From Bacteroidota bacterium (lineage in GTDB: Bacteria > Bacteroidota > Bacteroidia > NS11-12g > UBA9320), in the NCBI GenBank assembly GCA_003485825.1, contig DNHN01000278.1:1-7954 (forward strand): 7,954 bases of DNA, in the 5' to 3' direction. Shown here in pieces: positions 1 through 5,737 of the stretch. The notes under the pieces were generated by a model that was not told the DNA's origin, ran no database searches, and saw nothing but the letters and a program-made list of their open reading frames with translations. Position 1 is the first letter of the stretch, and every line of letters begins with the position of its first letter. The translations under genes and the position numbers were made by a program.

Positions 1-48
1 ACAAGCAAAAATGGATAAAGCTATAAATGCAAATACGAAATATTTCAT
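1..48 (-). CDS. N-terminus of a lipoprotein, truncated by the window edge
   Basis: The minus strand from 48 reads ATG followed by 15 codons with no stop, giving MKYFVFAFIALSIFAC. This is a classic lipoprotein signal peptide: a Lys after Met, a hydrophobic core of about 12 residues, and an I-F-A-C lipobox whose Cys16 falls exactly at base 1. The mature protein would be lipidated on that Cys and anchored in a membrane, usually the outer membrane in Bacteroidota. The mature part is outside the window, so function cannot be assigned. The gene lies 43 bases downstream of the DUF4920 lipoprotein stop on the same strand, so the two could share a transcript. Its ATG overlaps the last unit of the ATTG/CAAT array at 47-89. 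The start and lipobox are seen directly; that the frame stays open beyond the edge is inferred. Confidence 0.6.
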   Translation of the reverse strand, partial: MKYFVFAFIALSIFAC

Positions 49-89
49 TGTTTATTGATATTGACTATTGGGATTGTCTATTGAAATTG
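47..89. repeat. Seven-copy ATTG (CAAT) array with strict 7/6 spacing
   Basis: The tetramer ATTG starts at 47, 54, 60, 67, 73, 80 and 86, so the intervals are 7, 6, 7, 6, 7, 6. This makes a degenerate 13-base tandem repeat, with about 3.3 units filling almost the whole 43-base gap between the DUF4920 stop and the next lipoprotein ATG. On the minus (coding) strand it reads as CAAT boxes with 2- and 3-base spacers, and the last box runs into the start codon. The pattern is read directly. A role, such as a protein-binding array, a translation-initiation spacer or a decayed tandem duplication, is not shown by the sequence. Confidence 0.75.
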
Positions 90-91
90 AA

Positions 92-568
92 CTATTTCAT
101 TACCACACCTTCTGCCATAAAGGTAAGTTTCACTTCTGGCTCTGTAATAGCGGCTATTTCTTCCTCGGTAGCTTCCGCATCTCGAGCATACTCTATTCGG
201 TCTTTTACAGATACCGTGTCTTGGTAGGCCCATCCTTTTATTACCGCATGGTGCTCTGCGCTATTCTTTGGTACGAAAAATCCATAATCCTTGAATTTTA
301 CAAACATCTTATTGCCTGCTACGTCCATGTTCATCCAGCAGCCTTTGGCTTGGCAGGCTTCTGCTATGTTTCCAGCTACAGTAGCGTATACAGAGTCTTT
401 TCCGGCTAATTGCTCCATCAGTTGCTCTCCGGTAATAGCCTCAGAGGAATCCCATTCTGTATTGCCGTAATTGCCAGCTACAGAAGCAGCATTAGATTTT
501 TCGGAGGTAGTAGATCCACAGCTTGCAAATAGCCCCGCTGCTAAAGTCAGTATGATTAATTTTTTCAT
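92..568 (-). CDS. DUF4920-family lipoprotein
   Basis: This is a 158-residue protein starting MKKLIILTLAAGLFASC, a lipoprotein signal with the lipobox F-A-S-C at residues 14-17. It is therefore expected to be exported by Sec, lipidated on Cys17 and held in the envelope. After a Ser/Asn/Ala-rich linker (18-33) comes a compact domain resembling DUF4920: a V-A-G-N-I stretch near 64-68, the C72-x4-C77-W-M-N-M motif, a K-F-K-D-Y-G-F strand at 91-97, and a beta-rich C-terminus ending in A-E-G-V-V. The two Cys could form a disulfide or bind a metal, but that is a guess; the family has no firm biochemical role that I know of. It is the sixth gene of the minus-strand block, and its ATG overlaps the ABC ATPase stop by four bases (ATGA), which suggests coupled translation. 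Family assignment is by motif recall; the lipoprotein call is strong. Confidence 0.85.
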   Translation of the reverse strand: MKKLIILTLAAGLFASCGSTTSEKSNAASVAGNYGNTEWDSSEAITGEQLMEQLAGKDSVYATVAGNIAEACQAKGCWMNMDVAGNKMFVKFKDYGFFVPKNSAEHHAVIKGWAYQDTVSVKDRIEYARDAEATEEEIAAITEPEVKLTFMAEGVVMK

Positions 569-1170
569 GGTGTTGGTTTATATTGGTTCAAATTTAAGTA
601 TTCTGTACAAAAAGTATATTCGGATTCTTGATTACTCGCTACAATGATGAGTTGATCGGTGCAGTACGTTTGTATCGTATCTTGGTACCACTTGGTGTTC
701 GTTTCATCAAAATTGGTGCAAGGCTCATCAAGCAATAGGGCAGGAGCTTCAGTGAAAATAGCTAATGCCAGTTTTACTTTATTTTTCAGACCAGAGGATA
801 GCTCAGCAAAACGTTTACCTAAAAAAGGGGTGAGGTTCGATTGATCCCACTGTTCTTTCAGTGTAATCTTTGGTGTCTTGAACTGAAAGTGAAGTTCGAA
901 AAGTTCCCTGACCGTAAAGTCATCGAGAAGATGCATTTCTGGACTACTAAAGCTAAATAGTTTGTGTTTGTCTGTAAGTAGTGAGTAGCTTACCTCTCCT
1001 TTAGTAGGAGCTACAGCTCCGCCTATTATTTTCAATAAGGTACTTTTACCTGTGGAGTTCGCGCCTAGAAGTACGTATTTATTGTTGTCAGAAAATGTAT
1101 ACGATAAGTCTTTAAAAAGTACCTCTTTCACGTATCTTTTTGCGATATAAGTACACGTAATGCTCAGCAT
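565..1170 (-). CDS. Stand-alone ABC-type ATP-binding protein
   Basis: This 201-residue protein consists of a single ABC nucleotide-binding domain. Visible motifs are Walker A G-A-N-S-T-G-K-S-T (36-44), signature L-S-S-G-L-K (124-129, in place of LSGGQ), Walker B A-L-L-L-D-E-P (144-150) and a D-loop N-F-D (153-155). Two switches look unusual. The Q-loop region (F74-S-S-P-E78) lacks the usual Gln, and the H-loop His is replaced by Asn180 in V-A-S-N. The catalytic Glu149 is kept. No membrane-spanning partner is encoded in the window, so the permease, if any, lies elsewhere. The ATG overlaps the lpxA stop by one base (TAATG), and the stop overlaps the next gene, which ties it to the lipid A operon. 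It could power a lipid or envelope transporter or have a non-transport role; the substrate cannot be told. Confidence 0.85.
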   Translation of the reverse strand: MLSITCTYIAKRYVKEVLFKDLSYTFSDNNKYVLLGANSTGKSTLLKIIGGAVAPTKGEVSYSLLTDKHKLFSFSSPEMHLLDDFTVRELFELHFQFKTPKITLKEQWDQSNLTPFLGKRFAELSSGLKNKVKLALAIFTEAPALLLDEPCTNFDETNTKWYQDTIQTYCTDQLIIVASNQESEYTFCTEYLNLNQYKPTP

Positions 1171-1952
1171 TATCTGGATACGTATCCTTTCATTACGCCA
1201 CGGTCAGAGCTTCGTATAAACGTTATTATTTCGTCACGCTCTTGGGTAGCAGGCATTTCGGTCTCTATGTTTATGAGTGCTTTGGCATTGTTCATACCAC
1301 GCAGGTATAGTTTTCTGTAGATTTCTTGAATCTCTCCTATTTTCTCTGCGGTGAATCCTCTTCTTCGCAATCCTATACTATTTACTCCTTCGTAGCTTAG
1401 CGGTTCACGAGCCGCTTTGGTATACGGAGGAACATCTTTTCGTACAAGACTTCCGCCGCTGATCATCACATGTGGTCCAATGTTTACGAATTGATGCACA
1501 GCAACTAATCCACTGAGTATGGCGTAATCGTGGATAATAACTTCACCAGCTATCTGGGTACCGTTTCCTATAATTACGTTGTTTCCTAAGATGGTATCAT
1601 GTGCCACATGGCTATAGGCCATCAGTAAGCAGTTACTACCTACTACCGTTTTTCCCTTAGCTAAAGTTCCCCTATTGATAGTCACACATTCTCGTATAGT
1701 AGTGTTATCACCTATCTCAGTGGTGGTATCTTCTCCATTGAATTTTAAATCTTGCGGAATTGCAGAAATTACTGCACCTGGAAAAATTTTGCAATTTTTC
1801 CCAATACGAGCACCTTCCATTATGGTTACGTTACTTCCTATCCAAGTACCTTCTCCTATTTCCACGTTCTTGTGGATGGTCACAAAAGGTTCAATAACTA
1901 CAGTATCAGCTATTTTAGCTCCTGGATTTACGTATGCTAAAGGTTGAATCAT
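1170..1952 (-). CDS. lpxA: UDP-N-acetylglucosamine acyltransferase LpxA
   Basis: LpxA transfers a 3-hydroxyacyl chain from ACP to the 3-OH of UDP-GlcNAc, the first step of lipid A synthesis, in the cytoplasm as a homotrimer. The 260 residues match the usual length. Residues 1 to about 185 form the left-handed beta-helix, seen as hexapeptide repeats such as I-G-E-G-T-W and I-G-S-N-V-T. The catalytic region A-Y-S-H-V-A-H-D has His118 as the counterpart of E. coli His125 and His115 as that of His122. I-P-Q-D-L-K-F (65-71) is the conserved substrate loop, and V-P-P-Y (174-177) precedes the helical C-terminus with its G-L-R-R-R-G-F motif. The position equivalent to E. coli Gly173, part of the acyl-chain ruler, is Gly166, which favours long chains. 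The gene begins one base after the lpxC/fabZ stop and ends overlapping the ABC ATPase start. Confidence 0.97.
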   Translation of the reverse strand: MIQPLAYVNPGAKIADTVVIEPFVTIHKNVEIGEGTWIGSNVTIMEGARIGKNCKIFPGAVISAIPQDLKFNGEDTTTEIGDNTTIRECVTINRGTLAKGKTVVGSNCLLMAYSHVAHDTILGNNVIIGNGTQIAGEVIIHDYAILSGLVAVHQFVNIGPHVMISGGSLVRKDVPPYTKAAREPLSYEGVNSIGLRRRGFTAEKIGEIQEIYRKLYLRGMNNAKALINIETEMPATQERDEIITFIRSSDRGVMKGYVSR

Positions 1953-1953
1953 G

Positions 1954-3354
1954 TTATTTATTTTCTACTATTTGAGCCATCATATTTGCTTCGCAAACCA
2001 ATCTATTCCCTACATATGCTTCGCCCTTCATCATACAGAGCCCTCTGCGCACAGGACCTGTTAACGCCATACGCAGCACCAACGTATCTCCAGGTACTAC
2101 TTTATCTTTAAACTTTGCATTCTCTATTTTAACAAAATAGGTGCTCCATTTTGCTGGATTTTCCTTATCTGCTAATACCAGCACGCCTCCGGCCTGAGCC
2201 ATCGCCTCTATTTGAAGCACTCCAGGCATCAATGGCTCACCTGGGAAATGTCCCTGAAAAAAGTACTGATCACCGGTGATGTTTTTTACTGCGACTACCT
2301 CTGTGTCTGTAAGCTTTACTATCTTATCTACAAGTAGGAATGGATGTCTGTGAGGAAGTATGTTTGCCACTTGCTGGTAGTTGTATAGTGGGACCGCATT
2401 GGGGTCATATACTGGAATGTTATCCTCTTTTTTTGTTTTTCTAGACGCCAAGTAGGCTTTCTTTATTTTTTTAGCGAATTCTACATTGGCGGCATGACCG
2501 GGTCTCGCTGCTAATATCTGAGCTTTTAGAGGAACCCCTGCTAATGCTAAATCTCCTACTACATCAAGTAGCTTATGTCTAGCGGGTTCATTCTGAAAAC
2601 GAAGTTCTACATTGTTTAATATGCCTTCTTTTTTGACTTCTATCTTATCCTTGTTGAATAGTTTAGCAAGACTTTCCATCTCACTATCTTCTATTACCCG
2701 ATCCACTACGACGATGGCATTATTAAGGTCTCCACCTTTTATGAGGTCATGCTTAACTAGCATCTCTAGTTCGTGCAGAAAGCAGAACGTGCGGCAACTG
2801 GATATCTCATCTGTAAACTCAGAAAGATTAATGATAGATGCGTGCTGGCTTCCGAGTACGGGAGAGTTATAGTCTACCATTACAGTGAGTCTATAATCGT
2901 CAGCGGGTAGAGCCATCATTTCTACACCTTCTCCATCCGTATAGTTTATCCGTTTTGGGATTTCAAAGTATTCACGCTCTTTTTTTTGCGTTTCTATGCC
3001 TGCTTTTTGCAGAATATCTATAAATGGACGGCTACTGCCATCCATTATTGGAGTTTCTGGGGCATTTAGCTTGATAAGACAATTGTCGATCTCTAAACCT
3101 GCTAATGCAGCAAGTACGTGCTCTACGGTGTTCACTCGTGCGCCATTGTCTTCTATAGTGGTACCTCTACTCGTATCTACTACTAGGTCACAGTCAGCTT
3201 TTACCTTTGGCTGCCCGTCTATGTCTGTGCGTTGAAAGACATATCCATGGTCTTCGTCAGCTGGCTCAAAGGTTAGGGTTACTTGATTTCCAGTGTGTAA
3301 ACCTACTCCAGATATGCTTATTGCTTCTTTAATGGTGGTTTGAAACTTATCCAT
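1954..3354 (-). CDS. lpxC/fabZ: Bifunctional LpxC deacetylase / FabZ dehydratase
   Basis: This 466-residue fusion joins two enzymes that are separate in E. coli. Residues 1 to about 305 are LpxC, the zinc-dependent deacetylase that makes the committed step of lipid A synthesis. Zinc ligands are His79 (in T-V-E-H), His260 and Asp264 (R-H-K-L-L-D); Glu78 is the likely general base and His287 (R-P-G-H-A) the second catalytic residue. Residues from about 320 to 466 are FabZ, the hotdog-fold (3R)-hydroxyacyl-ACP dehydratase, with His369 in G-H-F-P-G and Glu383 in I-E-A-M-A-Q spaced 14 residues apart as in E. coli. The two are joined by a short Lys-rich linker (about 300-313). Such fusions are typical of Bacteroidota. 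Both enzymes use 3-hydroxyacyl substrates at the branch between lipid A and fatty acid synthesis. Its ATG lies inside the end of lpxD (8-base overlap), so translation is probably coupled. Confidence 0.97.
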   Translation of the reverse strand: MDKFQTTIKEAISISGVGLHTGNQVTLTFEPADEDHGYVFQRTDIDGQPKVKADCDLVVDTSRGTTIEDNGARVNTVEHVLAALAGLEIDNCLIKLNAPETPIMDGSSRPFIDILQKAGIETQKKEREYFEIPKRINYTDGEGVEMMALPADDYRLTVMVDYNSPVLGSQHASIINLSEFTDEISSCRTFCFLHELEMLVKHDLIKGGDLNNAIVVVDRVIEDSEMESLAKLFNKDKIEVKKEGILNNVELRFQNEPARHKLLDVVGDLALAGVPLKAQILAARPGHAANVEFAKKIKKAYLASRKTKKEDNIPVYDPNAVPLYNYQQVANILPHRHPFLLVDKIVKLTDTEVVAVKNITGDQYFFQGHFPGEPLMPGVLQIEAMAQAGGVLVLADKENPAKWSTYFVKIENAKFKDKVVPGDTLVLRMALTGPVRRGLCMMKGEAYVGNRLVCEANMMAQIVENK

Positions 3355-4387
3355 TGTTCGCTTTTGATTCTTTTAGTTGTTGTTCTAGTTCTCGTACACG
3401 TTTTTCCAGTTGAGGTAGATTTCTCCACATCACTCTGCTTTTCATTTCGTCTTTAAAAGGAAGATGAGGAGATCCAGTAAATATTCCTCCCGGTTCTTTT
3501 ACATCTTTGTTTATTCCGGCTTGGCCTCCCAGTGTTGTTTTATCTGCTACGGTAACGTGACCTACTACACCACTTTGACCAGCAAATACACAGTTAGCTC
3601 CAATTTTAGCGCTTCCTGCGATGCATACTCCGCCTGCTACGATACAGTTTTCTCCTAATTCTACTCCATGAGCTATCTGCACGAGGTTGTCCAATCTACA
3701 ACCATTACCTATAATAGTACTGCCCATATTGGCTCGATCTATACTCGTATTGCTACCGATTTCAACCCCGTCACCTATCACTACATTTCCTATCTGTGGA
3801 ATTTTAATGTAGGTGCCGTCTGGTAGAGGAGCATGTCCAAATCCATCTGAGCCGATAACTGTGCCACTGTGTATTAAACAGTTTTTGCCAATTTCACTTT
3901 GGTAGTATATGCTCACATTAGAGCGTATGGAGGTGTTTTCTCCTATGGTACTGTCCTCGTATATACAGGCATTAGCGTATATTTTTACATTGTCCCCGAG
4001 TGCTACTCTTTCGCCAATGTACACATTGGGACCGATGTGACATCCCTTCCCGATTATTGCGGAAGATTCTATTACTGCAGTAGGGTGTATGTCGGTATGA
4101 GGTTCTTTGTAGTCAAAATACTGAATAAGTATGGTACAAAATGCTACATATGGATGGGAGCATCGGATGACGGTTAAACCTTCCGGTACATTGGTGATGG
4201 AATCATCTAGAAGGACTATGCCTGCGGACGTAGTCTGCAGGTGATGTCCATATTTCTTATTAGACAGAAAGCATAAACTGTCGGAAGTAGCATCTTCTAT
4301 TTTGGAGACAGTGCTTACTTCTACATCTGGGTTCCCTTCTACGGTCCCGTTTACTACCTCTGCTATTTTAGTGGCTGATAGTGTCAA
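3347..4387 (-). CDS. lpxD: UDP-3-O-acylglucosamine N-acyltransferase LpxD
   Basis: LpxD adds the second hydroxyacyl chain, to the 2-amino group of UDP-3-O-acyl-glucosamine, right after LpxC. The 346 residues fit the family. Residues 1 to about 95 are the uridine-binding N-terminal domain, about 98-300 the left-handed beta-helix of hexapeptide repeats, and about 315-342 a C-terminal helix (Q-L-E-K-R-V-R-E-L-E-Q-Q). The catalytic His is His240 in Q-I-A-H-G, equivalent to E. coli His239. N-x-S-I-D-R (213-218) and G-S-D-G-F-G (179-184) are family motifs. The start is TTG at 4387-4385: an in-frame TAA lies only five codons upstream with no ATG or GTG between, and the protein already begins where LpxD proteins normally do (T-L-S-A-T-K-I-A-E). 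The gene lies 17 bases after the HD gene stop and overlaps lpxC by 8 bases. Confidence 0.95.
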   Translation of the reverse strand: MTLSATKIAEVVNGTVEGNPDVEVSTVSKIEDATSDSLCFLSNKKYGHHLQTTSAGIVLLDDSITNVPEGLTVIRCSHPYVAFCTILIQYFDYKEPHTDIHPTAVIESSAIIGKGCHIGPNVYIGERVALGDNVKIYANACIYEDSTIGENTSIRSNVSIYYQSEIGKNCLIHSGTVIGSDGFGHAPLPDGTYIKIPQIGNVVIGDGVEIGSNTSIDRANMGSTIIGNGCRLDNLVQIAHGVELGENCIVAGGVCIAGSAKIGANCVFAGQSGVVGHVTVADKTTLGGQAGINKDVKEPGGIFTGSPHLPFKDEMKSRVMWRNLPQLEKRVRELEQQLKESKANNG

Positions 4388-4404
4388 TAGAGGGCAAATT
4401 TAAT

Positions 4405-5619
4405 CTATTTCACAGAGGTAATGAAATATTTAATCTGTGGCCTTTGATCGTTTGTTAGGTTGTAAATTTCTGAGGTTTCAGAAAGCTCCATTAGTGTACC
4501 GTCTTTCATCCCTATTTTGAGGCTATTTCCATCAGAAGAGTAAGCTTTATTACTCAGTTTGCCACTGGTAACAAAGTATTTAGCCAAGTGGGCATCGATG
4601 CCTAAAAGCTTCGCTGCTTCGGTCTCTTTGGTGTGAATATACTCCAGAGAATATGGCTCATCTGCAATTTCTATTTTAAGTAAATTTCGATCTATAATCA
4701 TTTTACTCATGGTGCTGAGCGTCTTGTCTGGATTTGTTTGCCAGACTTTTATAGCACTTATTATTTCATTGTCGTCGAGATTACAAAAGTTCGTTAATAC
4801 ATCTTCTTTTTGTAGATCTTCTTTGGTGAAACTATGAGTTAGGAAAAAAGTGAGAAATGGGCTTGCAAATATTGTCTTATTGCTAGCTATCAGTTCTTTA
4901 GCTCTCTTCAATGTGCCTAGAAGTAAGCAGTCCGCTACTATAGAAGTCTTGTGCAGATATACCTGCCAGTACATAAATCTGCGAGCCATTAGAAATTTCT
5001 CTACGGAATAGATTCCTTTTTGGTCTACGATCAGCTGTTCGTTACGCACATTGAGCATCTGAATAATACGCTCTATTCCTACAGTTCCCTCGGATACTCC
5101 GGTATAGAAACTATCTCTTCTAAGATAATCGAGACGGTCCATATCGAGTTGGCTGCTTACCAGCTGGTGTAAAAAGGGGCGGTAGTATTTATTCTCAAAT
5201 ATCTGAATAGCCATGTCCAGCTGTCCATTCATCTTTGCGTTGATCTGGTGCATGAGCACACTACTTATATTTTCGTGATTTACATTTTCAAGTATACTAT
5301 GCTCTAGACTGTGCGAAAAGGGCCCATGGCCTATATCGTGAAGCAGGATGGCGAGGAGCACACCGATTTCTTCTTGGTCTGATATCACTATATCTTTAGA
5401 TCGAAGACTTTTGATAGCCGTATGCATCAGGTGCATGGCACCTATGGCATGCTGGAAGCGTGTATGCTGAGCTCCTGGGTAGACCATATTAGTAAGTCCC
5501 AATTGTTTTATTCTTCGTAGTCGCTGAAATTCTGGGAGCTGTATACAGTCAAAAATGATATCATGGTGAATGGTTATAAAACCATAAATAGGATCATTGA
5601 TTATTTTCTTTTTATTCAA
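4405..5619 (-). CDS. HD-domain phosphohydrolase, SAMHD1/YwfO-like
   Basis: This 404-residue cytoplasmic protein belongs to the HD superfamily that includes dNTP triphosphohydrolases. The metal site is complete: His57 (R-F-Q-H), His94-Asp95 (H-D-I-G-H) and Asp159 (L-D-M-D-R-L-D-Y). The further active-site histidines seen in SAMHD1 also have counterparts: His98, His103 (P-F-S-H) and His115 (N-H-E-N). The N-terminal motif D-P-I-Y-G-F (9-14) is typical of this branch. Residues from about 290 to 404 form a less conserved C-terminal part. The likely reaction is metal-dependent hydrolysis of a (d)NTP or related nucleotide; the true substrate is not shown. The start is taken as TTG at 5619-5617, because no ATG or GTG lies in frame back to the upstream stop near 5679, and N-K-K-K-I-I-N-D-P is the usual beginning. 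It is the first gene of the lpx operon and diverges from porX. Confidence 0.92.
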   Translation of the reverse strand: MNKKKIINDPIYGFITIHHDIIFDCIQLPEFQRLRRIKQLGLTNMVYPGAQHTRFQHAIGAMHLMHTAIKSLRSKDIVISDQEEIGVLLAILLHDIGHGPFSHSLEHSILENVNHENISSVLMHQINAKMNGQLDMAIQIFENKYYRPFLHQLVSSQLDMDRLDYLRRDSFYTGVSEGTVGIERIIQMLNVRNEQLIVDQKGIYSVEKFLMARRFMYWQVYLHKTSIVADCLLLGTLKRAKELIASNKTIFASPFLTFFLTHSFTKEDLQKEDVLTNFCNLDDNEIISAIKVWQTNPDKTLSTMSKMIIDRNLLKIEIADEPYSLEYIHTKETEAAKLLGIDAHLAKYFVTSGKLSNKAYSSDGNSLKIGMKDGTLMELSETSEIYNLTNDQRPQIKYFITSVK

Positions 5620-5656
5620 AGTGTAATAAAATATTGTTTTAAGAGTTGAATTATTA

Positions 5657-5669
5657 CTTGCTTTGCAAG
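5657..5669. repeat. Palindrome CTTGC-TTT-GCAAG in the divergent promoter region
   Basis: Perfect 5-base arms flank a 3-base loop. On the plus-strand transcript it extends into a longer hairpin over 5649-5676: seven more pairs, of which two are G-U, with one bulged A at 5656, followed by four T residues (5675-5678). It overlaps the putative minus-strand -7 box and the plus-strand -33 box. It could be an operator or, read as RNA, a small terminator-like hairpin; neither role is proven. Confidence 0.6.
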
Positions 5670-5685
5670 GGTAATTTTACTCTTG
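5658..5685 (+). promoter_or_regulatory. Weak candidate promoter for porX/tsaE
   Basis: On the plus strand TTG (5658-5660) is followed after 17 bases by TACTCTTG (5678-5685), one mismatch from TAnnTTTG. The spacer is shorter than the Bacteroidota norm, so support is modest. The start would be near 5692, about 46 bases before the porX ATG. It is interleaved with the minus-strand candidate, so the two polymerases would compete for the same stretch. Confidence 0.3.
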
Positions 5686-5697
5686 CAGTTCTGCAAA
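5666..5697 (-). promoter_or_regulatory. Candidate promoter for the HD/lpx operon
   Basis: On the minus strand a TTTG (5697-5694) is followed after 20 bases by TACCCTTG (5673-5666). The Bacteroidota primary sigma factor recognises a TTG-type -33 box and a TAnnTTTG -7 box about 19-21 bases apart, so this is a full -33 box, a good spacer and a -7 box with one mismatch. Transcription would start around 5660, leaving a leader of about 40 bases to the TTG start at 5619. It overlaps both palindromes of the divergent region. Position and spacing are seen; activity is inferred. Confidence 0.5.
5683..5696. repeat. Palindrome TTGCAG-TT-CTGCAA in the divergent promoter region
   Basis: Perfect 6-base arms flank a 2-base centre. 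Two further complementary pairs lie just outside after a two-base mismatch (5679-5680 with 5699-5700). Its centre lies about 26 bases from that of the CTTGC palindrome, and both share the core TTGC...GCAA. It overlaps the minus-strand -33 box and the plus-strand -7 box. The placement suits a dimeric regulator acting on both operons, but no regulator is identified. Confidence 0.55.
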
Positions 5698-5737
5698 GGT
5701 TACCGAATAATATTTTAAAAACACGAAAACCAATTAT

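Noticed and set aside
68..409. Plus-strand open frame of 113 codons opposite the DUF4920 gene
   Set aside because: It is Tyr/Phe/Ser-rich with no family resemblance and is antisense to a gene with a clear lipoprotein signal and family motifs.
1954..3354. LpxC-FabZ fusion as a novel gene fusion
   Set aside because: The fusion is striking relative to E. coli but is a known, widespread trait of Bacteroidota, so it is recorded as annotation only.
3899..4177. Open frame of 92 codons opposite lpxD, and similar frames opposite lpxC (2612-2872, 2996-3235), lpxA (1675-1947) and porX (6107-6385, 6458-6679)
   Set aside because: Each lies wholly inside a confidently identified gene on the other strand, and the translations show no recognisable domain. 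They are shadows of constrained coding sequence.
4382..4387. TTGACA on the minus strand, identical to the E. coli -35 box
   Set aside because: It is the TTG start and second codon (Thr) of lpxD. Bacteroidota do not use TTGACA/TATAAT promoters, and the gene lies 17 bases after the HD stop in an operon.
1170..4387. Repetitive I-G-x-x-x-x protein patterns in LpxA and LpxD as a possible DNA repeat or duplication
   Set aside because: They are the normal hexapeptide repeats of left-handed beta-helix acyltransferases and are not tandem at the DNA level.
4411..4439. CACAG...CTGTG inverted repeat near the end of the HD gene
   Set aside because: The arms are only 5 bases with a 19-base loop, lie inside coding sequence and have no T-run, so they do not support a terminator.
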